Source: Ammoniphilus resinae
GTDB lineage: Bacteria > Bacillota > Bacilli > Aneurinibacillales > RAOX-1
Reading direction: 5' to 3'
Assembly: GCF_017873965.1 (NCBI RefSeq)
Contig: NZ_JAGGKT010000010.1
Location: 62,001-126,000, forward strand
Length of the DNA stretch: 64,000 bases
The notes beneath the pieces were generated by a model that saw nothing but the letters and a program-made list of their open reading frames with translations, ran no database searches and was not told the origin of the DNA. Both the position numbers and the translations under genes were made by a program. This document shows, one piece after another, positions 42,791 to 50,540 of the stretch; the first letter of the stretch is position 1, and every line of letters starts with the position of its first letter.

Positions 42791-43996
42791 ATGATGACCG
42801 AGAAAAAGAACAGCTTAAATATCATATTAATCATAGGAGTTGTTCTTATAGCCTCCAATCTCCGAGCCCCCATTACATCCATAGGTCCAATAGTTGGGAT
42901 TATAGCTGCAGATACAGGCTTTTCCAATGCTTTAACAGGACTGCTCACTACCCTTTCACTCCTTTCATTTGCAGCCTTTTCATTTTTTATCCCAAAAATT
43001 TCTTTTCGATATGGGATTGAATATACACTAATGGCAGGTTTAGCGGTGCTAACAATAGGAATTATTTTAAGGTCAGTTAATTCAATATTCACCCTATTTT
43101 TTGGAACTATAATTTTAGGTCTGGCAATTGCAATTGGAAATGTTTTACTACCAAGTTTAATTAAACGTGAATTTCCCAATAATATCGGATTTATGACCGG
43201 TTTATATTCTGTCTCTATGAGTATTTGGGCTGCTATTGCATCAGGTTTAAGCGTACCTCTTGTACTTTCTTTTGGCCTAGGATGGCGTGCGGCACTAATG
43301 TGCTGGGCCATTCCCTCAGTAATTGCTTTTGTATTTTTTTTGCCTCAGATGTCTTCAAGTAACCCTCTCTCGAGGAGAACTTACTCTCCAAGCGGATATC
43401 TTTGGCGGTCTAAGCTTGCATGGCAAATAACACTTTTTATGGGCCTTCAATCTTTAGGATTCTATTCCATAATCTCATGGCTTCCGGAAATACTTTATAA
43501 CCAAGGTTTGGAAACTAATTTTGCCGGTTGGTTGCTATCCTATATGCAGATTGTAAGTATTCCATTGACATTTATAGTTCCATTAATTGCTGGGCGTCTT
43601 TCAAATCAAAGAGTCATCGTTCTAATTATCTTCCTCTTTTTTCTCATAGGATACTTTGGACTTCTTTATGGAAGTACGTTTTTTTTAACGCTATGGATAA
43701 CTCTTATTGGTATTGGTCAAGGGGCAAGTATTAGTTTGGCATTATTATTTATGGGGCTACGAACAACTAATACCCAACAGTCATCTGAACTTTCAGGAAT
43801 GGCACAATCCATCGGATATTTAATAGCAGCTGGTGGCCCAGTATTTTTTGGCTTTCTGCATGATTTGACTCAAAGTTGGACAACGACAATTCTAATACTT
43901 ATTGCAACAACTATTATACAACTTATAGTAGGGTTAGGTGCTGGAGGTAATAAGAAAATTTCTATTGAGGAAAAAGCTAAGGTGGAAACAATTTGA
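42791..43996 (+). CDS. MFS transporter, CynX/NimT family
   Basis: About 401 residues with twelve hydrophobic helices. The early ASNLRAPITSIGPIVG is the hallmark of the CynX/NimT group (cyanate and 2-nitroimidazole transporters). Later features are NVLLPSLIKREFPNN, YSVSMSIWAAIASG, FMGLQSLGFYSIISWLPEIL and the loop GMAQSIGYLIAAGGPVFFG. It is the last gene of the operon and could export a toxic intermediate or take up a related compound. AAGAGG precedes ATG 42791. A rho-independent terminator lies 170 bases on, though an intron follows it. Confidence 0.85.
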   Translation: MMTEKKNSLNIILIIGVVLIASNLRAPITSIGPIVGIIAADTGFSNALTGLLTTLSLLSFAAFSFFIPKISFRYGIEYTLMAGLAVLTIGIILRSVNSIFTLFFGTIILGLAIAIGNVLLPSLIKREFPNNIGFMTGLYSVSMSIWAAIASGLSVPLVLSFGLGWRAALMCWAIPSVIAFVFFLPQMSSSNPLSRRTYSPSGYLWRSKLAWQITLFMGLQSLGFYSIISWLPEILYNQGLETNFAGWLLSYMQIVSIPLTFIVPLIAGRLSNQRVIVLIIFLFFLIGYFGLLYGSTFFLTLWITLIGIGQGASISLALLFMGLRTTNTQQSSELSGMAQSIGYLIAAGGPVFFGFLHDLTQSWTTTILILIATTIIQLIVGLGAGGNKKISIEEKAKVETI

Positions 43997-44167
43997 GTGA
44001 CCGAATAAGGAAAAGCTTGCGACTAAACTTCGATTAGTATTTATCCCCAGTAATTATTCGAAAACCATAATTACCTATTGGATAATTGCTTGTGATTCAG
44101 ATTTAGCTTTTAAGAGCATTTAATGAAGACAGTAAGATTCTGTCGTGAAGAATCACATATAATGCAG

Positions 44168-44194
44168 CGCTTGGTTTACCGCCAAGCGTTTTTT
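44168..44194 (+). terminator. Rho-independent terminator used as group IIC intron target
   Basis: CGCTTGG (44168-44174) and CCAAGCG (44182-44188) form a stem followed by six T. The GTGTG intron 5' end follows at once. Group IIC introns typically insert just after such hairpins. Confidence 0.75.
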
Positions 44195-46114
44195 GTGTGC
44201 GGCGTGCCCAGGCAAGCCGCTAATTGCTAGTTGGTGAAAGTCCAACCGAGGTAAGAGCCAAGTCACCTCGTAGCTAGCGGACAGCTGGTGGAGAAATCCT
44301 AAGGTTGAAGCTCCGTGAAAAGTGCTCATATTGAGTGCCTGCGAATCATCAGACCGTAACATCAAGTGAATCCTGCAGCCTCGTTAAAAAGAACCGAGAA
44401 ATCGGACAAAGAGGAGTCGAGCCCGTCGCACAAGGGCGAAGACCAGGGACAGTGTGTAGAACTTGGATTTCAACACTTAGGAACCTCTCGGGGTAGGGGG
44501 AGCGGTATGTTGAGAAAGTGATTAACGGAACTGGGGAGACCCTCCTTTGCACTTCACTTAAGAAGTAAAGCGGAAACCTATAAGCCCAGCGGTGAAGTGG
44601 TGGACGGCAAAGAGGGAGTCGGAGGGGGTAATAGTACTTATGAACACAAGGACAACACAACCTTGTGGAGGGAAGGACCCCTACTTCTGGTCACAAGTTG
44701 AAAGGAGGTAAGAGTTAGTGAATGCGAGTAAACTTGCTAACTACACCGATGTAAAAGCTCGAGAACTCTGGACAACTTTATATCTTTGTGCCAAGGAACA
44801 ACCAAAGCGAAGATTTCATGCGTTGTATGACAAGATTTATCGCCCTGACATTCTAGCCGAGGCATGGCGGAGAGTGAAGCGGAACAAAGGGAGTGGCGGA
44901 ATCGATGGGCAAACCATCGAAAAGATTGTTTACGAATACGGAGAAAGTAAATTTCTGAACGAAATCTATCTAACTCTCAAAAAGAAACAATACTGCCCAA
45001 ATCCAGTAAGGCGAACGCACATACCAAAAGGAGACGGTAAAACACGTCCTCTCGGGATTCCTACAATTAAGGATCGTGTTGTTCAGATGGCAACCAAAAT
45101 AGTCATTGAGCCTATATTTGAAGCAGATTTCAAAGATTTCTCGTATGGATTTAGACCAAAACGGAGTGCTAAGCAAGCTTTAGCGCAAATCCGTAAAGCG
45201 AGCAAAAACAGCTATTGGGTGGTTGATGTAGACATTAAAGGCTACTTTGACAACATTAACCAAGAAAAGCTAATGAAGCTTGTGGAGCAACGGATTAGCG
45301 ATAGACGAGTGCTTAAGGTGATTCGCAAATGGTTAGAGGCAGGTGTCATGGAAGAAGATCAGTTCCATGAAACGGAAGTTGGGACGCCACAAGGAGGAGT
45401 AATTTCTCCACTGTTAGCGAACATCTATCTGAATTACATGGATACGATCTGGGAGAAGAAGTTTGCCCACCTTGGAACACTCATTCGCTACGCAGATGAC
45501 TTCGTCATCATGTGTCGGACGAAACAACATGCATTCGATAGCATTCAAGTGATTCTATCGATCATGGAGAAACTAGATCTCTCGTTAAGCAAAGAAAAAT
45601 CCAAGCTAGTAAACATATGGGATGGAACAAACGGTTTCGATTTTCTTGGCTTTCATCACCGAAAGTTTCCTAAATACAACAAAGGTGGCTCTAAGATATA
45701 CATCCTCACTCATGTTCCGAGCAAAAAGGCAATGAAGAAGATGAGACAGAACATCAGGGAATGTATAGGACCAAGAAGCCAGTTGTATCGAGGAATAAAT
45801 GACGTGGTAGAAGATTTAAACGCCAAGATTAGGGGACTTCGTAACTACTATGCGATTACACCCATGGCGAAGAAATGGCTAAATCGAATCGATTGGTATG
45901 TCCTAGAGAGATTGAACTTGTTCTGGAACAAGAAACGAAAAGCTCGACACAAGCACGGAAAGATCGGGGAATTAATGATAATGACGAGTGGAGTCTTATT
46001 AAAGCTCACTGGATGACCGTATGCCAAAGACAAAGACAGTCGGAAAGCCGTATGAGGGAAAACCTCACGTACGGTTTGATGAGGAGGGGCAGGCTCCCCT
46101 GCCCTTTACTCTAC
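44195..46114 (+). mobile_element. Group II intron 1 with maturase gene
   Basis: The 5' end lies at GTGTGCGG (44195 or 44197), then a GCGGC...GCCGC stem and a long structured 5' domain. The reverse transcriptase is at 44718-46016. Domain V is at about 46041-46076 (AAGCCGTATGAGGG and CCTCACGTACGGTTT), followed by a domain VI hairpin GGGCAGG/CCTGCCC and a 3' end near 46114 (CTAC). It sits between the terminator and the body of a second intron. Confidence 0.75.
44718..46016 (+). CDS. ltrA: Group II intron reverse transcriptase/maturase (intron 1)
   Basis: A 432-residue protein. RT blocks are in order: VKRNKGSGGIDGQTI, VRRTHIPKGDGKTRPLGIPTIKDR, YGFRPKRSAKQAL, VVDVDIKGYFDNI, GTPQGGVISPLLANIYL and the catalytic RYADDFVIMC (YADD). 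The maturase X region ends with LNAKIRGLRNYYAITP. There is no HNH endonuclease domain, so mobility would use single-strand or endonuclease-free targets. It differs from the intron 2 protein in sequence, so the two introns are not simple duplicates. The GTG start has AAAGGAGG 9 bases before it. Confidence 0.92.
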   Translation: MNASKLANYTDVKARELWTTLYLCAKEQPKRRFHALYDKIYRPDILAEAWRRVKRNKGSGGIDGQTIEKIVYEYGESKFLNEIYLTLKKKQYCPNPVRRTHIPKGDGKTRPLGIPTIKDRVVQMATKIVIEPIFEADFKDFSYGFRPKRSAKQALAQIRKASKNSYWVVDVDIKGYFDNINQEKLMKLVEQRISDRRVLKVIRKWLEAGVMEEDQFHETEVGTPQGGVISPLLANIYLNYMDTIWEKKFAHLGTLIRYADDFVIMCRTKQHAFDSIQVILSIMEKLDLSLSKEKSKLVNIWDGTNGFDFLGFHHRKFPKYNKGGSKIYILTHVPSKKAMKKMRQNIRECIGPRSQLYRGINDVVEDLNAKIRGLRNYYAITPMAKKWLNRIDWYVLERLNLFWNKKRKARHKHGKIGELMIMTSGVLLKLTG

Positions 46115-47996
46115 CCCAGCATGGGCGCTGTCTATAGGGTGAGAGTCCCGAACGGGGGTTGGCGAACGCCTACCGTTAGCCAAGAGCAAGGGTGTCTACC
46201 GTGAGGTAGAATCTGAAGGAAGCTGGAGGCAAATGCTTGACCTGAGGTACACGAATCCAATTTGAGGCTAGGCTAGTCGGATGAGTCTGCACAACAAGAC
46301 GAAGTCCTAAGTCGCCAAAAGGCTAGTTTAGTAAACTTGGGCAGGTGCATGAGCAGAAAGACAGCGTTCTTACCTGGGGAGGTCTGTATGGAACGCCATG
46401 TACCCATGGTAAGCGAAACCGTAAGGGGTCGTTGAACATACAGAAGTCAGCAGACGTCATAGTACCTAAGTAGAGGACGCTCGAACAGGGAAGGACTGAA
46501 CGCTAAATCAAGGATGAATCAACCTCTTTCGTATGGATGTGTAGAACGCAGAATTCCAAAAGGAACTACTCTAGGAGAAGAAGGGTGAAGCCCTGGGGGT
46601 ACTAGAGAGGGCGGAGCATCCATCGGCAAGACTTGACCCTCATCCTGCGAAAGGAAGATATCGAGATGGACTTGATGGAGAAAATCCTAGAACGGAATAA
46701 TCTATTGGAAGCCCTCAAACGAGTGGAATCCAACAAAGGTGCGGCTGGCGTCGACGGAGTGTCAACCCGACAACTTCGAGCATACGTCAAGGGACACTGG
46801 GACATGATCAAACAACAATTAATAGAGGGAACCTATAAACCTTCTCCTGTCCGTAGGGTCGAAATCCCGAAACCTGACGGAGGCGTAAGGTTATTAGGTA
46901 TCCCTACCGTTCTAGATCGCTTGATCCAACAAGCCATCCTCCAAGTATTTACACCAATCTTTGACCCTACGTTCTCTGTCCATAGCTACGGTTTTCGGCC
47001 GAATAAGCGAGGACATGATGCTGTACGCCAAGCTCAACGGTACATCCAAGAAGGCTACAACTATGTTGTGGACATGGACTTAGAGAAATTCTTCGATCGA
47101 GTGAATCATGACATTCTCATGAGTCGAGTTGCTCGTAAGGTGCAGGACAAACGGGTACTGAAACTTATCCGTTCGTATCTGAAAGCAGGAGTGATGAGCC
47201 ATGGAGTTTGTATTCGAAGCGCAGAAGGAACTCCACAGGGAGGCCCGCTTAGTCCACTCCTTGCAAATATCCTGTTGGATGATCTAGACAAGGAACTAGA
47301 AAGAAGAGGACTCCGCTTCTGTCGCTACGCAGATGATTGTAATATCTACGTTAAGACAAAGCGTGCGGGAGAACGAGTGAAAATGAGTGTAACAAACTAC
47401 CTGGTGCAGAAGTTAAAACTGAAGGTAAATGAGGATAAAAGTGCGGTGGATCACCCGTGGAAACGGAAATTCCTAGGTTTCAGCTTTACATGGGGAGAGA
47501 AGGCAAAGATTCGAATTGCTCCCAAATCGCTGAAACGAGTGAAAGATAAAATCCGTTCCATGACAAAAGCCAATGACCCATCCCCGATGGAACAGATTAT
47601 AGAAGATTTGAACCGCTATCTGATGGGGTGGCTAGGATACTACGCCCTAATCGATACCCCGTCACCACTAAAAGAACTAGATTCATGGATACGAAGAAGA
47701 TTACGAATGATCCAGTGGTTACGGTGGAAGAAGGTGCGAACTCGCTACCACGTCTTAAGGGCTCTGGGGCTGAAGGAAAAGGATGTCCATCGAATTGCCA
47801 ATACAAGAAAAGGGGCATGGCGCATCTCCAGCATACCTCAAATACACAGAGCTCTAGGGAATGCCTACTGGCAATCCCTAGGACTTCGAAGCTTACTTCA
47901 GCGATATACAGAAATTCGTCAAGTTTAGTGAACCGCCGTATACGGAACCGTACGTACGGTGGTGTGAGAGGACGGGGGTTAGTCACCCCCTCCTAC
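46115..47996 (+). mobile_element. Group IIC intron 2, 5' end apparently interrupted by intron 1
   Basis: From CAGCATGGGCGCTGTC and TATAGGGTGAGAGTCCCGAA the RNA resembles the 5' domain of Oceanobacillus-type group IIC introns, including later GATGAGTCTGCACAACAA, but lacks the opening GTGTGCCC. Those bases are found before intron 1 (GTGTG at 44195). Domain V is at 47930-47966 (GAACCGCCGTATACGG, CCGTACGTACGGTGG), then the GGGGG/CCCCC hairpin of domain VI and 3' end CCTAC near 47996. Confidence 0.7.
46666..47928 (+). CDS. ltrA: Group IIC intron reverse transcriptase/maturase (GsI-IIC type)
   Basis: A 420-residue protein: MDLMEKILERNNLLEALKRV, NKGAAGVDGVSTRQLR, VRRVEIPKPDGGVRLLGIPT, YVVDMDLEKFFDRVNHDILM, GTPQGGPLSPLLANILLDDL and FCRYADDCNIYV. 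Length and sequence closely resemble the Geobacillus GsI-IIC enzyme. No endonuclease domain, as in all class C. The C-terminal thumb/X region (YLMGWLGYYAL, TRKGAWRISSIPQ) is complete, so the protein looks active. AAAGGAAG precedes ATG 46666. Confidence 0.92.
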   Translation: MDLMEKILERNNLLEALKRVESNKGAAGVDGVSTRQLRAYVKGHWDMIKQQLIEGTYKPSPVRRVEIPKPDGGVRLLGIPTVLDRLIQQAILQVFTPIFDPTFSVHSYGFRPNKRGHDAVRQAQRYIQEGYNYVVDMDLEKFFDRVNHDILMSRVARKVQDKRVLKLIRSYLKAGVMSHGVCIRSAEGTPQGGPLSPLLANILLDDLDKELERRGLRFCRYADDCNIYVKTKRAGERVKMSVTNYLVQKLKLKVNEDKSAVDHPWKRKFLGFSFTWGEKAKIRIAPKSLKRVKDKIRSMTKANDPSPMEQIIEDLNRYLMGWLGYYALIDTPSPLKELDSWIRRRLRMIQWLRWKKVRTRYHVLRALGLKEKDVHRIANTRKGAWRISSIPQIHRALGNAYWQSLGLRSLLQRYTEIRQV

Positions 47997-48101
47997 TCGA
48001 TTTCCTTAAAACAAAAGAGGCCTGATTGAACTGACCCAGTCATTTGAGATATGCATAAAAATCCCTTTTAGGCTGCTTGCTTCCTCCGAGTGTACTTGTG
48101 T

Positions 48102-48130
48102 TTGAAAAAAGTTATACTGCATGATATAAG
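48102..48130 (+). promoter_or_regulatory. Promoter of the dus gene
   Basis: TTGAAA, a 17-base spacer and TATAAG, 73 bases before the TTG start. It lies just beyond the intron 3' end, so the gene can be expressed independently of the introns. Confidence 0.6.
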
Positions 48131-48202
48131 TGTAAAAGAAGTGGAACATGTTGCTGTATATTTTTGGATGAAAGTTTGAAGTTGTATCGATAATGAGAGG
48201 AT

Positions 48203-49174
48203 TTGAGTTTGTTGATAGATAATTTTTGGCGTGATTTACCACGGCCATTTTTTGTACTTGCACCAATGGAAGATGTAACAGATGTTGTATTCCGCCATGT
48301 AGTGAGTAAAGCAGGAAGACCGGATGTGTTTTTTACAGAGTTTACAAACTCGGATAGCTATTGTCATCCAGAGGGCATGAAAAGTGTGCGTGGCCGTTTG
48401 ATTTTTACAGAAGATGAACAGCCCATGGTGGCACATATTTGGGGCGATCATCCCGAATATTTCCGTCAAATGAGTATTGGCATGGCAGAACTAGGATTTA
48501 AAGGGATTGATATTAATATGGGCTGCCCAGTACCGAACGTGGCATCGAGAGGGAAAGGGAGTGGCCTTATTCTGCGTCCAGACGTTGCGGCAGAATTGAT
48601 TCAAGCAGCAAAAGCGGGTGGACTGCCTGTTAGCGTAAAAACACGACTTGGCTTTAACGATGTAAATGAGTGGGAGGAGTGGCTAACGCATATTTTAAAA
48701 CAGGATATTGCGAACCTTTCTATTCATTTACGTACAAGAAAGGAATTGAGCCAAGTAGATGCGCATTGGGAGCTCATTCCGGAAATCAAAAATTTACGTG
48801 ACCGTATCGCATCAAATACGCTACTAACAATCAATGGAGACATTCCTGACCGTCAAACGGGGTTGCAGCTTGCTGAACAATATGGTGTTGATGGGATTAT
48901 GATTGGGCGTGGTATATTTAAAAATCCTTTTGCTTTTGAAAAAGAGCCAAAAGAGCATAGCAGTAAAGAATACCTTAATCTTTTAAGATTGCAGCTTGAT
49001 CTACAAGATCATTATGCAGAAGTACTGCCACGTTCAATCACAGGGCTTCATCGCTTTTTCAAAATTTATGTCAAAGGATTCCCTGGAGCTGGTGAATTAA
49101 GAAATCAATTGATGCACACGAAATCAACAGATGAAGTACGTACATTGCTTGATCATTTTGAGAAAAAATGTTGA
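48203..49174 (+). CDS. dus: tRNA-dihydrouridine synthase
   Basis: A 323-residue FMN-binding TIM barrel: [53 protein letters not shown] (catalytic Cys), [21 protein letters not shown] (His), NGDI and [15 protein letters not shown]. It reduces uridine to dihydrouridine in tRNA. The MDNFWR... start is TTG 48203 with GAGAGG directly upstream. It carries no mobile-element signs itself but follows two introns, and lies apart from the usual dusB neighbourhood (ntrB, lysS), hinting at an additional or transferred copy. Confidence 0.9.
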   Translation: MSLLIDNFWRDLPRPFFVLAPMEDVTDVVFRHVVSKAGRPDVFFTEFTNSDSYCHPEGMKSVRGRLIFTEDEQPMVAHIWGDHPEYFRQMSIGMAELGFKGIDINMGCPVPNVASRGKGSGLILRPDVAAELIQAAKAGGLPVSVKTRLGFNDVNEWEEWLTHILKQDIANLSIHLRTRKELSQVDAHWELIPEIKNLRDRIASNTLLTINGDIPDRQTGLQLAEQYGVDGIMIGRGIFKNPFAFEKEPKEHSSKEYLNLLRLQLDLQDHYAEVLPRSITGLHRFFKIYVKGFPGAGELRNQLMHTKSTDEVRTLLDHFEKKC

Positions 49175-49206
49175 TGGGACGGGGATAGTGAAATATTGCA
49201 GTCTAC

Positions 49207-49273
49207 AAAGCACTTCCACGCTTCAACTCAGAGATGGGGTCAGACCCCAATTCTTGATCCCATTTCTGGGCTA
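49207..49273. repeat. Dispersed palindromic repeat, diverged B form (copy 7)
   Basis: AAAGCACTTCCACGCTTCAAC, GGGGTCAGACCCC, then a diverged end. It lies between dus and the toxin locus. Confidence 0.5.
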
Positions 49274-49376
49274 GTCCTGGTATGAAAACTACTTAAAGTT
49301 CCAGATACTCTAATATTAGTTCCATAAGGGTTGTGAATAACGCCACACACCATATATTTTAAAATCGGAATATATG

Positions 49377-49404
49377 TTCCTGTTTTTGTGTTTTGTGGTA
49401 TAAT
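49377..49404 (+). promoter_or_regulatory. Promoter of holin-like toxin copy 4
   Basis: TTCCTG, 16 bases, TATAAT, in the same position as copy 1. Confidence 0.6.
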
Positions 49405-49472
49405 TTTCTTGTACAATAGAATAGGCTCCTCAAGGGTGGTCGGCTCATCCCCGAATGAAAGGGGGTGAGAAC

Positions 49473-49583
49473 ATGGTGTCAATAGATAATGCAATAGACT
49501 TAGCCATCAATTTCGGCAGCTTCACACTAACGTTTATTGGTGTAGTTATTGCCGTTTTGACACTTCTAAGCAAAAAGAAATAG
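49473..49583 (+). CDS. Putative holin-like type I toxin (copy 4)
   Basis: 36 residues, MVSIDNAIDLAINFGSFTLT and so on; differs from copy 1 by one residue (Asn for Asp at 6). The RBS is GAAAGGGGGTGAG. The same leader/3'-end complementarity (GGTCGGCTCA with the AGCCGACC after the gene, TTGTACAAT with GTTGTACAT), toxin terminator (GACCGATCGTG/CACGATCGGTC) and antisense promoter are present. The locus therefore looks functional in all parts. Confidence 0.75.
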   Translation: MVSIDNAIDLAINFGSFTLTFIGVVIAVLTLLSKKK

Positions 49584-49716
49584 ACCGCCCTTGAGCTCAC
49601 AACTCTGCGGTCTATTTCTGCATATACTAGAGCCGACCCCACTTGGGGATCCTCTGTTGTACATGACCGATCGTGTTCCCGCACGATCGGTCTTTTTAGT
49701 TTATACAGTGCTAATT
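49573..49716 (-). ncRNA. Candidate antisense antitoxin RNA (copy 4)
   Basis: Would start about 7 bases past the minus-strand promoter (49723-49751) and end at the AAATAGACCGC hairpin with TTTCTTTTT. It overlaps the toxin gene's last codons and the 3' UTR. Confidence 0.55.
49665..49697 (+). terminator. Terminator of toxin mRNA copy 4
   Basis: GACCGATCGTG pairs with CACGATCGGTC, then TTTTT. Confidence 0.75.
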
Positions 49717-49722
49717 AATTCT

Positions 49723-49751
49723 ATTATACACAGGGTGACCGATAAATTCAA
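49723..49751 (-). promoter_or_regulatory. Antitoxin RNA promoter (copy 4)
   Basis: On the minus strand: TTGAAT, a 17-base spacer, TATAAT. Confidence 0.65.
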
Positions 49752-49847
49752 ATCACATAGTTTCCATTAAAACTGGTTTTGATTGAGGAGAGTATCCCTG
49801 ATCGCAAACGGCGTAGCACTGTCCCTAATCTGCTCACACTTAAAACA

Positions 49848-49952
49848 TCAATAGATGACGCAATAAATCTTGCAATCAATTTTGGCAGTTTCACATTAAC
49901 GTTTATTGGGGTTGTTATTGCCATTTTGACACTGATGACCAAAAATAAATAG
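49848..49952 (+). pseudogene. Holin-like toxin copy 5, without start or leader
   Basis: SIDDAINLAINFGSFTLTFI and the rest of the toxin (ending TLMTKNK) are intact from residue 3, but the start codon, RBS, promoter and leader are gone, replaced by the end of the duplicated unit (CTAATCTGCTCAC). The antitoxin half downstream is complete. An orphan antitoxin gene is therefore left. Confidence 0.65.
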
Positions 49953-50083
49953 ACCGCCCTTGAGCTACCAACTCCGCGGTCTATTTCCCATATCTTGAGC
50001 CGCCCCCATTTGGGGAACGTCTGTTGTACATGACCGATCGTGTTCGCGCACGATCGGTCTTTTTATTTTATACTCTAGTCTTT
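49941..50083 (-). ncRNA. Candidate orphan antitoxin RNA (copy 5)
   Basis: Minus-strand promoter TTTACA, 17 bases, TATAAT at 50090-50118; the transcript would end at the GACCGCGG hairpin. Its toxin partner is broken, but the RNA could still act on copies 1 or 4, which share most of the sequence. Confidence 0.5.
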
Positions 50084-50089
50084 AGTATT

Positions 50090-50118
50090 ATTATACATAG
50101 ACTTTTTAAAAATGTAAA
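50090..50118 (-). promoter_or_regulatory. Antitoxin RNA promoter (copy 5)
   Basis: On the minus strand: TTTACA, 17 bases, TATAAT. Confidence 0.6.
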
Positions 50119-50138
50119 ATCATCAAAATGGGTAAGAA

Positions 50139-50203
50139 GTGCTTTGACTCAGTCGCCAGACCCCATCTCTGAGCTAAAGCGTTAGCTTTGCGGGGTTGAA
50201 CAG
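50139..50203. repeat. Dispersed palindromic repeat, B form (copy 8)
   Basis: CCAGACCCC, CTCTGAGCTAAAGCGTTAGC, TTTGCGGGGTTGAACA. Confidence 0.65.
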
Positions 50204-50280
50204 AGTGCAACATAATTGGGCACAGCCATTCCCAAAATCACCGAAACACCCTCTCTGTTTGGTATAAAATGAAAACACCG

Positions 50281-50349
50281 AAAAGCCCTGGGGACCCTCG
50301 GTCCAGACCCATTACTGAATAAAGCGTTAGCCTGGTGAAGTTAAACTCG
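50281..50349. repeat. Dispersed palindromic repeat, diverged B form (copy 9)
   Basis: GACCCTCGGTCCAGACCC, AATAAAGCGTTAGCC, TGGTGAAGTTAAACTCG. Divergent but in the same order as the others. Confidence 0.5.
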
Positions 50350-50453
50350 CGAAAGGGTGATAAAAGTGCTTTCCATAGAAACGGATCTAATAGTTACTTC
50401 TACCGAATATAGCAACAACATCTGTCTATAAGCCTCTATTCGAGAATGGATAA

Positions 50454-50482
50454 TTGATTAGACTGAATAATATAAATAATAT
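50454..50482 (+). promoter_or_regulatory. Promoter of the AraC-type regulator
   Basis: TTGATT, a 17-base spacer and TAATAT, 58 bases before the ATG at 50541. Confidence 0.5.
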
Positions 50483-50540
50483 GGGTAGAATAAAAATGAA
50501 TCTCATTTATCTTATTCATTCAGAAAGGGGGCGGGGGACA

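Larger units (their letters stand above)
49305..49845. repeat. Segmental duplication unit 2 (toxin locus)
   Basis: Matches 6500-7045 from ATATTAGTTCC to CTAATCTGCTCA. Next to it the toxin fragment copy 5 begins. Confidence 0.75.

Noticed and set aside
42718-43311. A 197-codon frame on the minus strand
   Set aside because: It lies entirely opposite the MFS transporter, whose motifs are clear, so it is a shadow frame.
47597-48029. Frames on both strands over the end of the intron 2 maturase
   Set aside because: They overlap conserved RT/maturase coding and domain V of the intron.
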